Shown one piece after another: positions 31,236 to 43,861 of a DNA stretch of 64,000 bases (position 1 is its first letter; each line of letters begins with the position of its first letter). The translations under genes were made by a program, and so were the position numbers. The notes under the pieces are model-generated. The model had not been told where the DNA came from and did no database searches. It saw nothing but the letters and a program-made list of their open reading frames with translations. The DNA comes from Puccinellia tenuiflora (lineage: Eukaryota; Streptophyta; Magnoliopsida; Poales; Poaceae), in the NCBI GenBank assembly GCA_012064385.1, contig QRDG01000131.1, positions 1,333,493 through 1,397,492 of the forward strand, read 5' to 3'.

Positions 31236-33831
31236 TGAAAGTGCATGGTTGCCCCCATGCATGGTTTTGGTAATTAATGACAATCTCTATGGACTAATAT
31301 TTGCATTGAGCTATATTTGAAGGTGTCCATTAGCTTGCTTGTCTCCATGTGTTGGAGTCAAGGTTTAGGGAAGAAGATCAAGGCCAAGGTGTTCGTCATC
31401 GAGAGAAAGGCCAAGTGTTTAGGGAAGAAGATCAAGGCCAAGGTGTTCGTCATCGAGAGAAAGGCCAAGTGAAGATATGCCGAAGGAGTGCTTTCCCCAT
31501 CTTGGTGTATGGGGGAGCGTCATGTGAATCTTCACCAAGCAAGGCGCGATCAAGAAAGGTGGTTCGTCTTGAGGAGATGAAGATCTTCTTCTTCGACCTC
31601 AAGTGGATTTATGCGCAAGGCAAAGGTATGATCTTGATAGGGTTTCTATTTTACCGGTCTCATGTTGTTTAGTGAGAGACCGGGTTATAGGATAGATAGC
31701 CGTACTATCAAGAGGGGGGCTCTCGACCGAGTATCGTGATCGTATCGTTCGTGGAGAGCTCAAACCTTTGCATCCATGCAATCATCTTTATTGGTTCTTA
31801 TGGCTTTTATCCATGTGAGAATTTAGAGCTTGTGTTCATCTCCATACCAAGCTCTAGTTCATCAAAAACGGATCTCATGTATATCTTCTTGCGTTTTTGA
31901 TATCGGAGGTTTTACCGGTTTGTCTCTTCTACGAGAGGTCAAACTCTCTCCTTATATTTCCTCCTCACATGATAGACTATGATGTGTATATGCATGATCT
32001 TGTAGGGCTTGTGATTATCTTCGAAACAAGCCCAAGATCATAGAAAACGGAGTCTTGATGAAAAACTTGTGCATTTTCGTTTTGGAGATTTTGCCGGTTC
32101 ATCCGTTTGGAAAGGTCTCACCATTCCATCCCTCCGCACAATCTCCCTTGCTTGTTTTCATATTTTGACTTTTTGTAGTGTAAGCTCTTGTCGTCCTCTT
32201 TCCAACAAAATTGGATTCACTCGATTCGGAGCTTCCACGCAAAAGTTATTCAGTTTCAGGGTTCTGCTGTTTTTCAGGCACCGGAAGTACCGGCCACGCG
32301 GGCGGTACTACCGCTCGGAACTTCCGGAGGAACTTCCGGAGCCCAGTACCCTTACGGAAATTGGGTACTGGACTCCAAACGGAAGTACCACCGGAAGTAG
32401 TACCGGAACTTCCGCCAAACCGGAAGTACCGGTGCTCCCAGCGGTACTACCGCCCGGAACTTCCGGAGTCACTTCCGGAGCCCAGTGCCGCTTGCGAAAG
32501 TTGGGTACTGGACTCTTAACGGAAGTAGCACCGGAAGTGGTACCGGTACTACCGCTAAACCGGAAGTACCGGTCCTTTTTCCGGTACTACCGACCTCGCG
32601 GGTTTTCCCTCTAGCCGTTGGTAGGTTTTTCTGGTTGGGCCGGAAGTACCGACCTTTGGGCCGGTACTACCGGTGCTGCGTTTTTGTTCGGCTGATAGCC
32701 GTTGGGGATGTTTTTATATGGGGCGGTAGTACCGCCCTTTGGGCCGGTACTTCCGGTCCTGCGGGTTTCTGAGCCCCAACGGCCAGATTCCCAGGGCTCC
32801 CTTTTAAGGGGTCCTTCTTCCCCATTGGTTCTACACTTCTTCCAATCTTTTGAACCTCTTCAAGCTCTCTCTCCTCCATTGTTGCACATCCTTGTGAGCT
32901 TGATTCCTCCACTTCCCTCCAATGATTCTTGCCCATCTTTAGGGAAACAAGAGAGGAGATCTAGATCTACCATTCCACCAATCAAATCCTCCTCTAAGTG
33001 AGGGGAACTTAGTGGATCTAGATTTAGGGTTGCTTTGTGCTCTTCCCTTTGTTCTTCCTCTCAAATCCCTCCATAGCATTAGTTGCTTTGGTTGGATTTC
33101 GGAGTGAAGGACTTGACCACTTTGTGTGTTCTTGCCTCTTGCATTAGTTGCATCGGGTTGCTCTCCCTACGGTGATACGTGAGGATCGAAGTTGAGAAGC
33201 TTGTTACTCTTGGGTGCATTGTGTTCCCAAGAGCTTGTTGCCTCTTGGGTGCATTGTGTACCCTAGACGGTTTGGAGGTGCCGCGAAGACTTCGCTTGTG
33301 AAGCTTCGGCACGAGTTTGGGAGCCCCCAATTGAGTTGTGGGTGTGTGCCCCAAGAAGAGTTGTAAAGGGCTCCGGAATCCGCCTTGAAGGATTCCGATA
33401 GTGGAAGGTGAACCAATCCCTTGGGTGAGGTTCATCGGAGAATAGGGTGAGGCCTTTGTGGCATCTTGAGTAGGCCTCTTGTGGCGAGCTCACACCCCTC
33501 CAACGAGACGTACTCCCTTAACAAGGAGGAACTCGGGAATACATCCTCGTCTCCGCGTGCCTCGGTTATTTCTATACCCGAGCTTTACTTATGCAATTTA
33601 CATTGTGATAGCCTTCGTGCTTGAAGTTCATATCTTGCTATCACCTTGTTGTTTGTATTGCTTAGCATAAGTTGTTGGTGCACATAGGTGAGCCTAGTAA
33701 TTAGGTTGTTGGCTTGTTAATTTAAACACCTAGTTTTATTCCGCAATTATCAAGCCTCTAAATAGAAAAAGTTTTAATCGCCTATTCACCCCCCCCCTCT
33801 AGGCGACATCCGGGCATAGCTTATTCTTTCA
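31236..33831 (+). mobile_element. Solo LTR nested in the larger solo LTR
   Basis: It starts TGAAAGTGCATGGTTGCC and ends CTTATTCTTTCA, giving matching TGAAAG/CTTTCA ends, with CTATA at 31231-31235 and 33832-33836. It is 2596 bp with no internal region. It contains a 54-bp direct duplication (31363-31416 and 31417-31470), a GGAAGTACC/GGTACTACC array, and CACCCCCCCCCTCTAGGCG near its end, as in many grass LTRs. Inserted 26 bp inside the outer LTR. Confidence 0.92.
32277..32760 (+). repeat. CCGGAAGTACC / GGTACTACCG array
   Basis: About 480 bp are packed with CCGGAAGTACCGG, GCGGTACTACCGC and GGAACTTCCGGAG motifs, many of them near-palindromes. A 139-bp unit is tandemly repeated (from 32302 and 32441). 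RNA from this region should fold strongly. Confidence 0.85.
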
Positions 33832-36224
33832 CTATAAAATGAAGTTTTGTTCAACCGGTCATGCTACAAAATCGAAGGTTATTGGGTTTACCAATCCCAG
33901 ACCAAAACCTTTTGCAGACGTGCTCGGAATGGATCATCGGCACGCAACACTTTGATCATGCCATAAGCTCAGACATAGCTATCATGTATAGTAGAGAGAT
34001 CAAGACTTGTGAAACAACTGGCACATCACACACTCTACGACACAAAGATTCATATAGCAACTCATATATGAGAAAGATACAAATATTACACACAAAATAT
34101 CACAGACCCAACAATTCATCATGCGGAAGCGAAGTAGTGTTGTCTACTATAACAAGATTCAAAAATAGGGCCTAAGAGGTCTACACATAAACAAACCCAG
34201 TCAGTTTGACTACTCGTCGACGTCCACGAAGAAACCACCTGTGTGCTCGTTGTCGTCCTCCTCTGAAACAAGTATTAAAGGCAGCAAAGAGAGACTGAGT
34301 ACGACGTACTCGCAAGTTTAGTAAGGCGATATAGGCCTAATGATGACGGAGGTTCTAAAGCTGTATAGTAGCTATTTTGCATAAAGCTAGATTTTCTTTT
34401 TAAAAGATGTAAAAGATCCATGGCATCGACTACTCAGAATATTTTCTGAAAAGGGGATAAGAGAGTACATTTTCCTTCGGTTCTCATCGAACCAAATAGT
34501 ATCAAGAATCCACCTCTCATTCCACCAAGGCACTCCCTCGAATCACCCTCGAGAAAATGAACCTTTTATCACACGTTGTAGTTGTAACCTCTAGCTGCCA
34601 AATTTTAATTAGGTTAAAGTTATTTATGATCCCGTAAATCTATTCCCAAGACGTCCATAACCGTGGACACGGCTTTTCGAAAAGATTAACCCTGCAGGGG
34701 TGTACTAATTTACCCATTGGTACCGTCCGGCTCACCTGATTGGCCCTCTTCCGGGGAAGGCCGGCGAGTGGGCGCGGTTAAACCTTTACCTCGCATGAGA
34801 CTATCCAAGAGTCATCTGTAGCCACATGGTAAGTTTACCCAGCCTATTTCAGCCCCTGTCCCATCACCACGTCCTAAAGACCACCATCCTCATCATTCCT
34901 TTTCCACCCACACACTCACGCGCAAATGGAAATAGCAAACTAGAGGACCCTTGGATACGCCCGCACAAGTTATTCAGTTAGTAAGGAGCTCATACCCACA
35001 CCAATGGCAGCACGCTCAAACCTTGAGTCCGAAGACAGGAACTCGCACCTAGGGGCAAGATTGAGGCAAAACACCATCCCCGATGGCAACTCACCCAAGC
35101 CTTTTAAGCAAATTAATTAAGTACCACACTTCACCACCATGTCCGAAACATTCCATCAACTTTAACAATTATGGAATTTAATCAACGGACATAAAGAATT
35201 TGACTAAGCATGGCTAAGCATCACTAAGCATATATATACGTACAACAAATGTATCTTTGTCTCCGACCAACATATCAAACCTAGGTTTCATATGAAGGGA
35301 AGCATGTGATGGTTCAGGGGGAAAACATGCATACATAGGAGACTCTAGCATTGACCAAAATTGTCATTGGAATTGCATGCAATATTATGTTGGATAAAAT
35401 AAGTTTATAAAGCAATAGGATGCTAGAATGCCAAGAAGGTTAGGTTATCTCTTGCCTTGCTGTCGGGGCGTGTAGTACTGCTCGTCGGGGTAGATAGGGT
35501 TAACCTCGACTCCGGAATCTATCGATACCCAAAATAATAGAAGAACAAAATAAATCACACGAAGACAAGGTGCAATGCTCAATCACATGATGTCGTGACA
35601 AGTTTATGCAAAGATATCAACATTTAATTTATCTAACAAATTAAAGGGAGTTCCAAATGATTAGTGCAGTTATTTGGAAACAACCCCATATTTATCTTAG
35701 TGACCACATTATTTATAAATTATTACATTACAAAAGATGTGGCTCAAATATGCATGAACATGACATAATTAAATAGGTTTTGTTCTTCCGATCATTTTGG
35801 TAACTTATTTGTAATTTTCCGAGTTTCGATGAATAAATAGCAATTTAAATAATTATTCGAATTTAATTCCTTTAATCAATTAAAGAATAACATCATATAA
35901 AAATTTGTGATCATGATGTAATATTAGCATGGTTTGATAGCATTTGAAATGCTGATCATTTTGATATTTTATTCACAATTTTTAGTTAATTATTTAATGA
36001 GTTACGATTTTTCCCAATTTGGTATTATTTAAGCCTTTTTAGGAATTCTTAAATAAAAAACAATATTACAAATTCAAAAGACCATTACAATTGTTCTAAC
36101 GTGTAGAGATTGTTTTTCTGAACATTTTGATATTTGATTTGTCAAATTTGGACCATTATTTAAAAAGATATCAATTCTTTTATTTAAATTTTACCTCCAA
36201 AAAGACAAAGTCAAAAGCCCTGGC

Positions 36225-36430
36225 AGGCCGGCCTTCAGCCGGCCAGGCCGGGCCACAGGCCGGGGGGTGACCCGAAGCGGTCGGCCTTGTGGCCGGCCCA
36301 GGCTGGGCGCTAGGCCGGGAGGGTGGCCGAGGCCTCCGGCCTTTTGGCCGGCCCAGACCGAGCCCAGGCCGGGCGGCAGCCCGAGCTAGCCGGCCTCCTG
36401 GCCGGACAGGCCGGTGCCCAGGCCGAGGGC
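36225..36430. repeat. GC-rich palindromic minisatellite (GGCCGGCC)
   Basis: Three diverged units of about 62-66 bp, each with CGGCCTTNNGGCCGGCCCAG and AGGCCGGG motifs. The sequence is over 75% GC and self-complementary, inside the large solo LTR. Confidence 0.75.
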
Positions 36431-37392
36431 ACGGTGGTGCGCGAGACGGCGACGAGGGAGCAGCGGCCGGCGGCGACCCCGTTCGGGCGGCGACCCGTGG
36501 TGTGCGGGAGTGCAAAACCCGTGCGGTTGTGAGGGCGCAGCATTGCATGTGCGCGGAAACGGAAATGGGGAGCGTGGCGACGCGCGCGTGCTCGAATCGC
36601 ACGGCCGGCGGACGGACGGCGGCCGCTCGCACGGAGGCGAGGATGCAGAGGGGCAGGAGGAAGAGGAATAGGTCGTGGAGGTACACCGGCTTACCCTGAG
36701 AGCGACTGTGTGGACGGGGAGGCCTGGGGAGGACGGACGGCGACGAATTTCTTCGCGGCGGCGGCAGCCGGAGGCGGAAGAGACGAGGACGGCGGTGTCG
36801 AATTTGGGCGTCCCACGACGACTCCTTCGGCGTGGAGGACGAGGGGAGCAAGGCGCATCTCGTGGCGGTGTCGGCGTGGTCGCAGGCGGCCGTAGTCGAC
36901 GGCGGGCACGACGGCGGCGGCGGCGGGCAGGAGGTCGATTTAGGGTTAGGGTTTTCCGCGGGGAAGAGAGAGCAGGTGAGGGAGAGAGGGAAAACAGAGG
37001 GCGTCACAGGCGGTTCTTCACCACGGAGGGGGGCACGGCATCGAGGCGCAGGGCGAGGACACGGCGACAGCGCGGCATGGGCGCGGGGGCGGCATGGCTA
37101 CAGGAAGAAGATGACGTCGGATTTACAGAAAACCCCTGTCTCTTTCTTCATTTTCTGGCTTTTCTGTTTTAACCTAATTCCAGCAGATTAAGTAAATTAA
37201 TTGGGGCTCTTTAACATTTTCTAAAATTCTGAAAATATTCATGGAGACTCCCAATAAGATTTTAAACCTCCACAAAAATTTGTGTTTCAAAATGAAAAGT
37301 TTTGAGCAACATTTGTTCATCGGGTTTAATTATAGTCATTTTTGATAATTACCAAAATGTATTTATTTGGAGCACTTAAACATTTCAATAAA

Positions 37393-38491
37393 CGATTAAT
37401 TTACTAAGCAAACGTGCCCACACGGAATCTCTCATACAGCGGGTGGGTGGTGGAATCTGTCCCTATATAGGGCGGAGGGACCAAGAATTGCATGCATGTA
37501 TAGAATCTTTCTATGATCCGAATTTTTTAAATAAATTATCTCTTAAACCGTTAATCGAATTGATGATTCGTTTTCACTGTTGGGTCTGGCTCGACGAGTA
37601 CTTTAAAACAAGATCCCATCTTAATATATTTTGACGAACTTTTTTTTCACGGTCAGTTGCCAGGTTATAATAATGTAGTTGCCATGCTATTAATTATGAG
37701 TAACCATTCAAATAACACGCAGTTACCAGAATTTTTTTTGCATGTTTTTCGGTCGTAGCAATGTTCTACAGATTCACAACATGAGTATTTGTTTTCCTCC
37801 AAACACGTAAAACATGACATTAACATCAGAAATGACTTACGTTGATGAGTTGCGAAGTTTAAAAAATCTGGTAACCATTCGACTATAATCTGGCAACTAA
37901 GGTAACATCAGAAAAGACATACGGTGACGACTTTCTTTCTGTCATAAGTTGCCAGGTTATTATACAGTAGTTGCCATGCTACTGGTTAACAGTTACCATC
38001 CAAATAGCACAAAATTATGAGATAATATTTACATGTTTTTCCTCATGGAGATGATCTATATGTCCAGAGAATGGGTATTTGATCCACTCTAAACACATAA
38101 AAGATCACATTAACATCAGGAAAGACCTATATTGGTGAGTAGCAAAGTTTAAATAACCTGGTAACTTTTTGATTTTAACCTGGTGATCAACATGGTAATA
38201 CCCTGGTGACCAAGTAGCTATAACCTGGCAACTAGAGTCCAGAAAAAAATATTATCAAAACATATCAACATGGGATCTACTTTCGAAGATCTCGACGCGA
38301 CTAAGCTAACCGTGAAAACGGATCTGAGTTTTGACTTACGGTTCAAGAAATAAAACATTTTAAAGTTTGGGATCCAATGAAAAAATCCATACGCGGGTTG
38401 GCTAGTTACCTGCATGCATGGGTTAATTACCTAATTTCATCCGTGCCCACGGACGGCTAATCTAGGTCACGTGCCCTAGGTAGCACAGTCC
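37393..38491. mobile_element. Non-autonomous Mutator-like element with long inverted ends
   Basis: TTCAATAAA flanks it at 37384-37392 and 38492-38500, a 9-bp duplication typical of Mutator. The outermost 24 bp match weakly (about 13 of 24), but the inner parts match well as inverted repeats: AAACCGT, TCCGTTTTCAC, GTCGCGTCGAGATCTTC and CCCATGTTGATATGTTTTGA series at 37545-37640 and, reversed, 38262-38350. The centre holds GTTGCCAGGTTATA and GTAACC repeats. No transposase frame is present. Confidence 0.7.
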
Positions 38492-38919
38492 TTCAATAAA
38501 TTATAAAAATATTTATAGAGGCTCATAATATATTAATGAAGCTCCTCATAATTTTATTTTGAATTTTTGGAAAGTTTAACTTGGTTTCAAAAATAGAATT
38601 TGATTTGAACTAATTTTGAAGTCTCAAATTTATTTCTTTGTTTGACAAGAAATTTCCTTTGACAATTATTTATAAAATATATATCCTTGAGTTTCCTGGA
38701 CAATTTGGAAACTCGAGAACAATTAGTTTTGCCAATTTGAGTAATGTATTTGGTTTAAAAAAATTGGGAAAAATTTGCTTCCCTTTTTATTGTTTTTCAA
38801 TTGTTGCATTATTAACTTAGCAATTTAAATATATATGCCATGATGCAAAGAAATATATAACCAAAAAGTGAAAATTTGGCCCATATTTTAGGGTACCAAA
38901 CTGGGGCTGTTACAATGCA

Positions 38920-41281
38920 CGACTCGCCCAATTGCTTATATCCAAGTAAGATCCAAGATTTCTTAGCAAGAGGAGCATGGATCTGAATGTACCAAGTAAC
39001 TAAAAGCACCAGATTCTAGTTCATTCAACTCGTTACCTGTTCAGCTGCCGAATCCGGCAGGTGACAACCCCTTATTACATGCAATCTCTAGGGCAACATA
39101 TAACCTACAAAATTCAGAATGAGCCAAAGTAGGTGCTTCTTCTCTGAACAAAACTCCCACTAGCGTCAGGTCATAAATAATAGTTACTGAAGTAAGCTTC
39201 AGCACATCATCAACTTCACTAGCATCGTCGAGAGGAGTTTGACTCCAGATGGATTGAATCCACCAAATGCGCTGAGCGTACAAATTTATTCAACTTGTTA
39301 TTTGCTCAGGTTGCCTCAGTTGAGCTGATGAATATGGCAGGCGATGGTCGATCAGCGTGTGCCACGTTGTTACAGTCTCTAGTACAGTAACAGAAGGGTT
39401 ACAGAACCTGCAAAATTAGGAGCTTTCTTCCCACCTGCATCAGGTCACGACTACCTGTAGTGTAACTGATGCTGCTTCAGGGCATCATCAATTAGCATCG
39501 TCAAGTCTTACTCCAGATAGAGATTGAAATCAGCCGCTGACCAGAAGCTGACCCTCCTTCAGAATCACGTATACTAGAGCAAAGCCCCAGTCACCATGAT
39601 TCGTCACCACATCTTCTGCTGAAAAAAGAAAGCACCATCCACATTTCCAGTAAATCAGTATGCTCCTATTATTCCACAAGAACCAGAGAAGAGGACACAC
39701 AAACTGATAATCAAAATCAGAGCTCTTCTCCGTCTTCTTTCCATTACTGCTGGCACACAGCTGAGCTATTGTTTTCATTCATTTCCAACTTTTACAGTTT
39801 CGTATGTGTACCATCCTCTCCTCACAACAATATATGAGATATTGGCACACAGCTCGTTTCTTAATTTGAAGAACAGAACGTGCCTTCTATTTGTATGTTT
39901 GAAATTCTGCAACAATATATGACTACGCACTATCTGACAGTTAGTACTTGCATGTCTAGAGTGAGATTTAACTAAAATAGATGACAGCGAGATGACATTC
40001 GGTACAACTGAGAAAATTACTGCATTACTTAAATGTTCAGACCATGCTTGGTTAAGTCATCATCTCTGGACCGCCTCTTCACTAATGTAACTTACTATCT
40101 TCAGACTGTATTGGAACACTCTTCGACATCTTCGTTCCCTTTTCTCCAATTCTAGCATACATATCTTCAGACTATATTGGAACCAATAGAACTAATTTTT
40201 TTTATAAAAGACCATCTAAAAAGGCAGATATAAAGTAAAGGACAGTACATAAAACTTACTATCCTAAATAAGATATGTCAAGGGATAGAGATGTGAGAAT
40301 CTACATAGACAGACAGTGCTAGTAAGGAATAAAATTAGCTAAAGAGTATGGCAGAAATTACATGGTAATGCCATAACCCTTTGAAAGTTACCTTAATAAG
40401 CTCCTTTACTGTATGAAATGCCCTCTGCTGTTCAGCACCATACCATAGAAGCATCAATTTCTCTCTCCCATACCAATACCAGGGCCTCTGAAATATCTAT
40501 TACATAGTGCTACATGGGTAGGCTGTCAACTAAAATGGTACTAGCCAACTACTGCACTATTCACTTTTGAGATCAGATGTGCCTAGATAAAGCATCAGCC
40601 AGTAGGCCATCCAAAAATACAAGAGAAAAAAAAAACCAAAAAACTGATAAAAACAACTAGTAACCAACGACCCACTTGCACAACAGTTAATATCTCGTAA
40701 ACAAAGTTATTGCAGGAAAAATAGAGCAAGCAACCAACATACAAGATCAAAACTGCACCGTTGGCAGTGATCAACACATTGTGATCATTAACATACACAA
40801 ACTTGTTCCCCACAAGAAAATAAGTCCAAATTTTCGTCAAGATTTTTTTTTGAGAGTTTATATAATCTGCCAAAAAGAGAGAACCTTCTTTCATGGAAAT
40901 GATACACTGAGGTTTGCACTGAAAACTGCAATAATCTTTTTGAGAATATAAAGATTGCAGATATACTACTCACTGATACTTGAAAGCATTTGCAGAATGC
41001 CCTGATATGTGATCTCACTCTTGTAGTTCCAACATGTGTGTCGATATGACATGAGGATGGAAAAGATAGCAGTGTGATGCTTTCTTCTCTAATCTCTACT
41101 TAATGATATAATGAACATATCAATTTCATCCTGGATTGCCAACAACCAATCGACATGTATCTAACGCACATACTGTAACAGATATCCACCATTCATTAGG
41201 TGAACAACACCGAATCAGGAATTTCAGCCAAATACGCAGAGTGAAAAATTGTTGTGCTGGGTTTTCATACCCAGTCTTGGT
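38920..41281. other. Region downstream of the mTERF gene
   Basis: This should include the mTERF 3' untranslated region (minus strand), which could be long or spliced. I see no other gene. A diverged tandem duplication of about 266 bp covers 39020-39545. The rest is AT-rich with only short frames. Confidence 0.45.
39020..39545. repeat. Diverged tandem duplication of about 266 bp
   Basis: The segment starting at ATTCAACTCGTTACCTG (39024) recurs from about 39290. Shared landmarks in order are GGCAGGTGA/GGCAGGCGA, GTCAGGTCA/ATCAGGTCA, CATCATCAA, TAGCATCGTC and ACTCCAGAT. Confidence 0.7.
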
Positions 41282-42442
41282 TCATGTAAATCTGAATCTA
41301 GTAGGCACTTCTCCTCTACAGGCTGCTGCATAGTCTTCAGCAAGGTGTGGTGCAGCTTCCTTGTGAGGGTATATGAACCTCTCCAGGAATACCTTCTCGC
41401 TGATCATGACTGTATTATAGTAGTCACGGTGTTGATGTAACAACCCCTTTTCCTTGAGTAACTTTAGGACATAGTACCGGGGTCTCATCCGGCCCTCCAT
41501 GCTATAAGAGAGCATTGCCGGCCGATGAGCAATGTACGCCGGTTCCAACCCCACCTCAGAGATAAGGAACTCTGATTTCCTCTGCAGAGCATCGGTAGAC
41601 CTCACCAGCACCATTGGAGCCTTACAAACAGCAATGCCTACCTCAGCGTCCGACCACTTGAGAATATTCTTCAAGAACTGCACTTTGATGGCAATCTGCT
41701 TCTCGCTGAGGAATGCGACGGCCTGCATTGCTTGCCTGAACATTCCAGAGCCACGGGGCACACCTACAGCTTCCGCACGCGCCGCCATTGCCCGGACAAG
41801 CTCTGGTTTGGTGGCAAGTATCCATCGCGCAGAGCTGCAAAGCGAGGCAATCTCGCAAGCACCTAGCCCACACTGCTGCAGGAACGCAACATTGGGCTTG
41901 ACCACCTTCTCCAAGCTGCTTGAGAGAAGATTGGAGCTGTGCTTGAGAGCTTGGAGGAGCTTCTCGGAGGAGCCGAAGAGAGTCAGGTAGTACTGCAGCT
42001 TGGAGACGATGGATCTAGTGCGGAATCTGTCGGGGGCGAGCGAGACGAGGCGGGCGACCTCAGAACGCGATACACCCAGGCCGCTGAGCTCGAGGACGAC
42101 GGGATCCAGGGTTCTCTCCACGCCGGTGCAGAGGAACTTAGGGTCCCTGGCGACGACGGCGGCGACGTCGGCGCTGGAGAGGCCGAGGCCGGCGAGGAAG
42201 CTGAGCACAGCATCGGGATTGGATGGAGACTTGATGTGGGAGATCTTCGTCAAGGCCTTGAGAGCTTGCGCTCGGGTGAGGCCGCAGGTGTCGATGAGGT
42301 ACTCCTCGAAGGCGAAGCTAGGGCTTGGCGAAACGGCGGCCGCGGCCGCGGCCGCGGTGAGGAGTCGGTGCTGAGGGAAGACGGGGGAGGCGGCGGAAGA
42401 CGAGAGGAGATGGGTGAGGATGGAGTTTCTGAGGCGGAACAT
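41282..42442 (-). CDS. mTERF-family organellar protein
   Basis: Single-exon frame of 386 residues from ATG 42442 (MFRLRNSILTHLLSSS). The longer frame upstream lacks an ATG start and runs into Arg-rich noise. The N-terminus, with Arg, Ser and Ala (TAAAAAAAAVS), looks like a mitochondrial targeting peptide. The mature part is made of repeating helical mTERF motifs, for example AVLSFLAGLGLSSADVAAVV, KFLCTGVERTLDPVVLELSG and VGLEPAYIAHRPAMLSYSME, ending RYYVLKLLKEKGLL. Plant mTERF proteins bind organellar nucleic acid and affect transcription or splicing; the specific target cannot be told. A GGCCGC repeat (about 42335-42358) codes for the Ala run. A Mutator-like element starts 112 bp upstream of the ATG, so the original promoter is either very short or displaced. 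Confidence 0.92.
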   Translation of the reverse strand: MFRLRNSILTHLLSSSAASPVFPQHRLLTAAAAAAAVSPSPSFAFEEYLIDTCGLTRAQALKALTKISHIKSPSNPDAVLSFLAGLGLSSADVAAVVARDPKFLCTGVERTLDPVVLELSGLGVSRSEVARLVSLAPDRFRTRSIVSKLQYYLTLFGSSEKLLQALKHSSNLLSSSLEKVVKPNVAFLQQCGLGACEIASLCSSARWILATKPELVRAMAARAEAVGVPRGSGMFRQAMQAVAFLSEKQIAIKVQFLKNILKWSDAEVGIAVCKAPMVLVRSTDALQRKSEFLISEVGLEPAYIAHRPAMLSYSMEGRMRPRYYVLKLLKEKGLLHQHRDYYNTVMISEKVFLERFIYPHKEAAPHLAEDYAAACRGEVPTRFRFT

Positions 42443-42573
42443 GGCTGCGCGACGGCGACGGCGCCGGTGACGGCAACGGAGATATTTCCGGCGGTCAGAC
42501 ACTCCCTGTTTTTCTTTTTCTTTTTGACGTGGGTCTACTAGAATTTGTTTTATGGGTATGGCTGCGTCTCAGG

Positions 42574-43165
42574 CAGGGGTGTAAACAGATAGGATAATTT
42601 CCGCACCGAATCCCTATTCCGAAACCGTTTTAAACAATCCATATCCGGTTTGAAGAAATCCGACGGATAAGGATATCTGATTCCGAATTTGACACCGGAT
42701 ACGGTATAGGATATGGTATGAAAAATAGACCCGAATATGGATTATCCGAAAATTAAATAGGATTATCCGATGATTTTAATCCGAATAATCCGATTTTCTA
42801 CCGAAACGTCTAACCCAATAGAACATAATTAGTAGTTAGTGAGTTGTAAATTTCATCCATTAAATAAGAACTCACTTACATAGTGATTGTTACGACTATG
42901 TAGTACAACTTTGTTAGGCTATTAGCATATTGAACTATTATTTTTGCTTGTATGGTTCGCCGATGTACTTATACGCGTACATATCCGATTAAATTTTTTC
43001 CGCCCCGAATCCGCTCCGTTTCCGTCCCCGGATCCGTGATATGATATATCCGACCCCGAATCCGCAACCGGTCATTATCCGCTCCGCTCCGAATCCGATG
43101 AAAAAATATGGTATAGGATATGGTAACGACAAAATCCGATCCGATCCGATCCGTTTACATCCCTA
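42574..43165. mobile_element. Non-autonomous hAT element inside the Mutator-like terminal repeat
   Basis: The ends CAGGGGTGTAAAC and (reversed) TAGGGATGTAAAC match at 11 of 13 positions, and an exact 8-bp duplication GTCTCAGG lies at 42566-42573 and 43166-43173, as for hAT. The 592-bp body is rich in TCCGAATCCG/GGATATGG motifs and has no transposase. The target GTCTCAGG is the terminal repeat of the surrounding element, so the hAT element is the younger. Confidence 0.93.
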
Positions 43166-43861
43166 GTCTCAGGTGACTGAGAATTTGTAATGTCTCAGTC
43201 GATCATTTTTTTTTCACAACAACGCTCCGTCAGGTTGTGGCCGCTGTAGCATGCAAGCATCGTGTTCGAACGGAGGCAGCCCACAAACGGCCCATATTCA
43301 ACTATCGATCAAATAGGGACATGAATAAGTGCTTGTACGTGTTTGGCTGAAAACGTGTGCCTTGTAAAATAAAAAAAAACTAAAATACTGAAAATTCTAA
43401 TCCTCATGTAGAAATAATTCCGTTTGTGATACACGTGAGCATACGCTGAAAAACTAATGCATATACGAGCATAAAATACTGATCGGTATGGGTAAAAAAG
43501 TGCAACATTTAATGGATGAGATCAAGTGGTTCGAAAATGAGAAAAAGGTAAACAAATATAAAGAGCAATAGAACGAAAACGGTCTAGTTGCACTTCTCGC
43601 GAAAAGGTGTTGTCATCTGGAATACAAGTTGCTATTTGCATAATGAGAAAAGGGCAACACATTCCTACCGTGAAAAGTGCAACATATTTCTAAAACTCGT
43701 CCTCCAATAAGGGAATAGAAGAAACAAAAATAGAATACAAGATATTTTTTGCAGCTCATTTTTTATGGAAAAGTGAAGTGATTTGAAATAAAAAACAAGC
43801 CAAGATATCAAAGAAAAATATGGAAATAAAAACAAACCAGTTGCGCAAATCTGATAGAAAT

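Larger units (their letters stand above)
31210..38914 (-). mobile_element. Large solo LTR (gypsy-like) with two nested insertions
   Basis: It reads TGTAGCGCCCCGACC at the left and GGGGCTGTTACA at the right (TG...CA ends), flanked by ATGCA at 31205-31209 and 38915-38919. Without the nested solo LTR and the Mutator-like element it is about 4.0 kb. No primer site, polypurine tract or pol sequence occurs, so I call it a solo LTR left by recombination. Its sense is probably minus: the minus strand starts TGTAACAGCCCCAGTTTGG, and GC-rich leader-like sequence (37180-36200) follows. Overlapping open frames in 36180-37190 are low-complexity and not genes. Confidence 0.85.

Noticed and set aside
36180..37191. 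275-codon minus frame and several plus frames
   Set aside because: They lie in the GC-rich leader-like part of a solo LTR and are low-complexity.
42335..42358. GGCCGC microsatellite as a regulatory site
   Set aside because: It encodes the Ala run of the mTERF transit peptide region and needs no other explanation.
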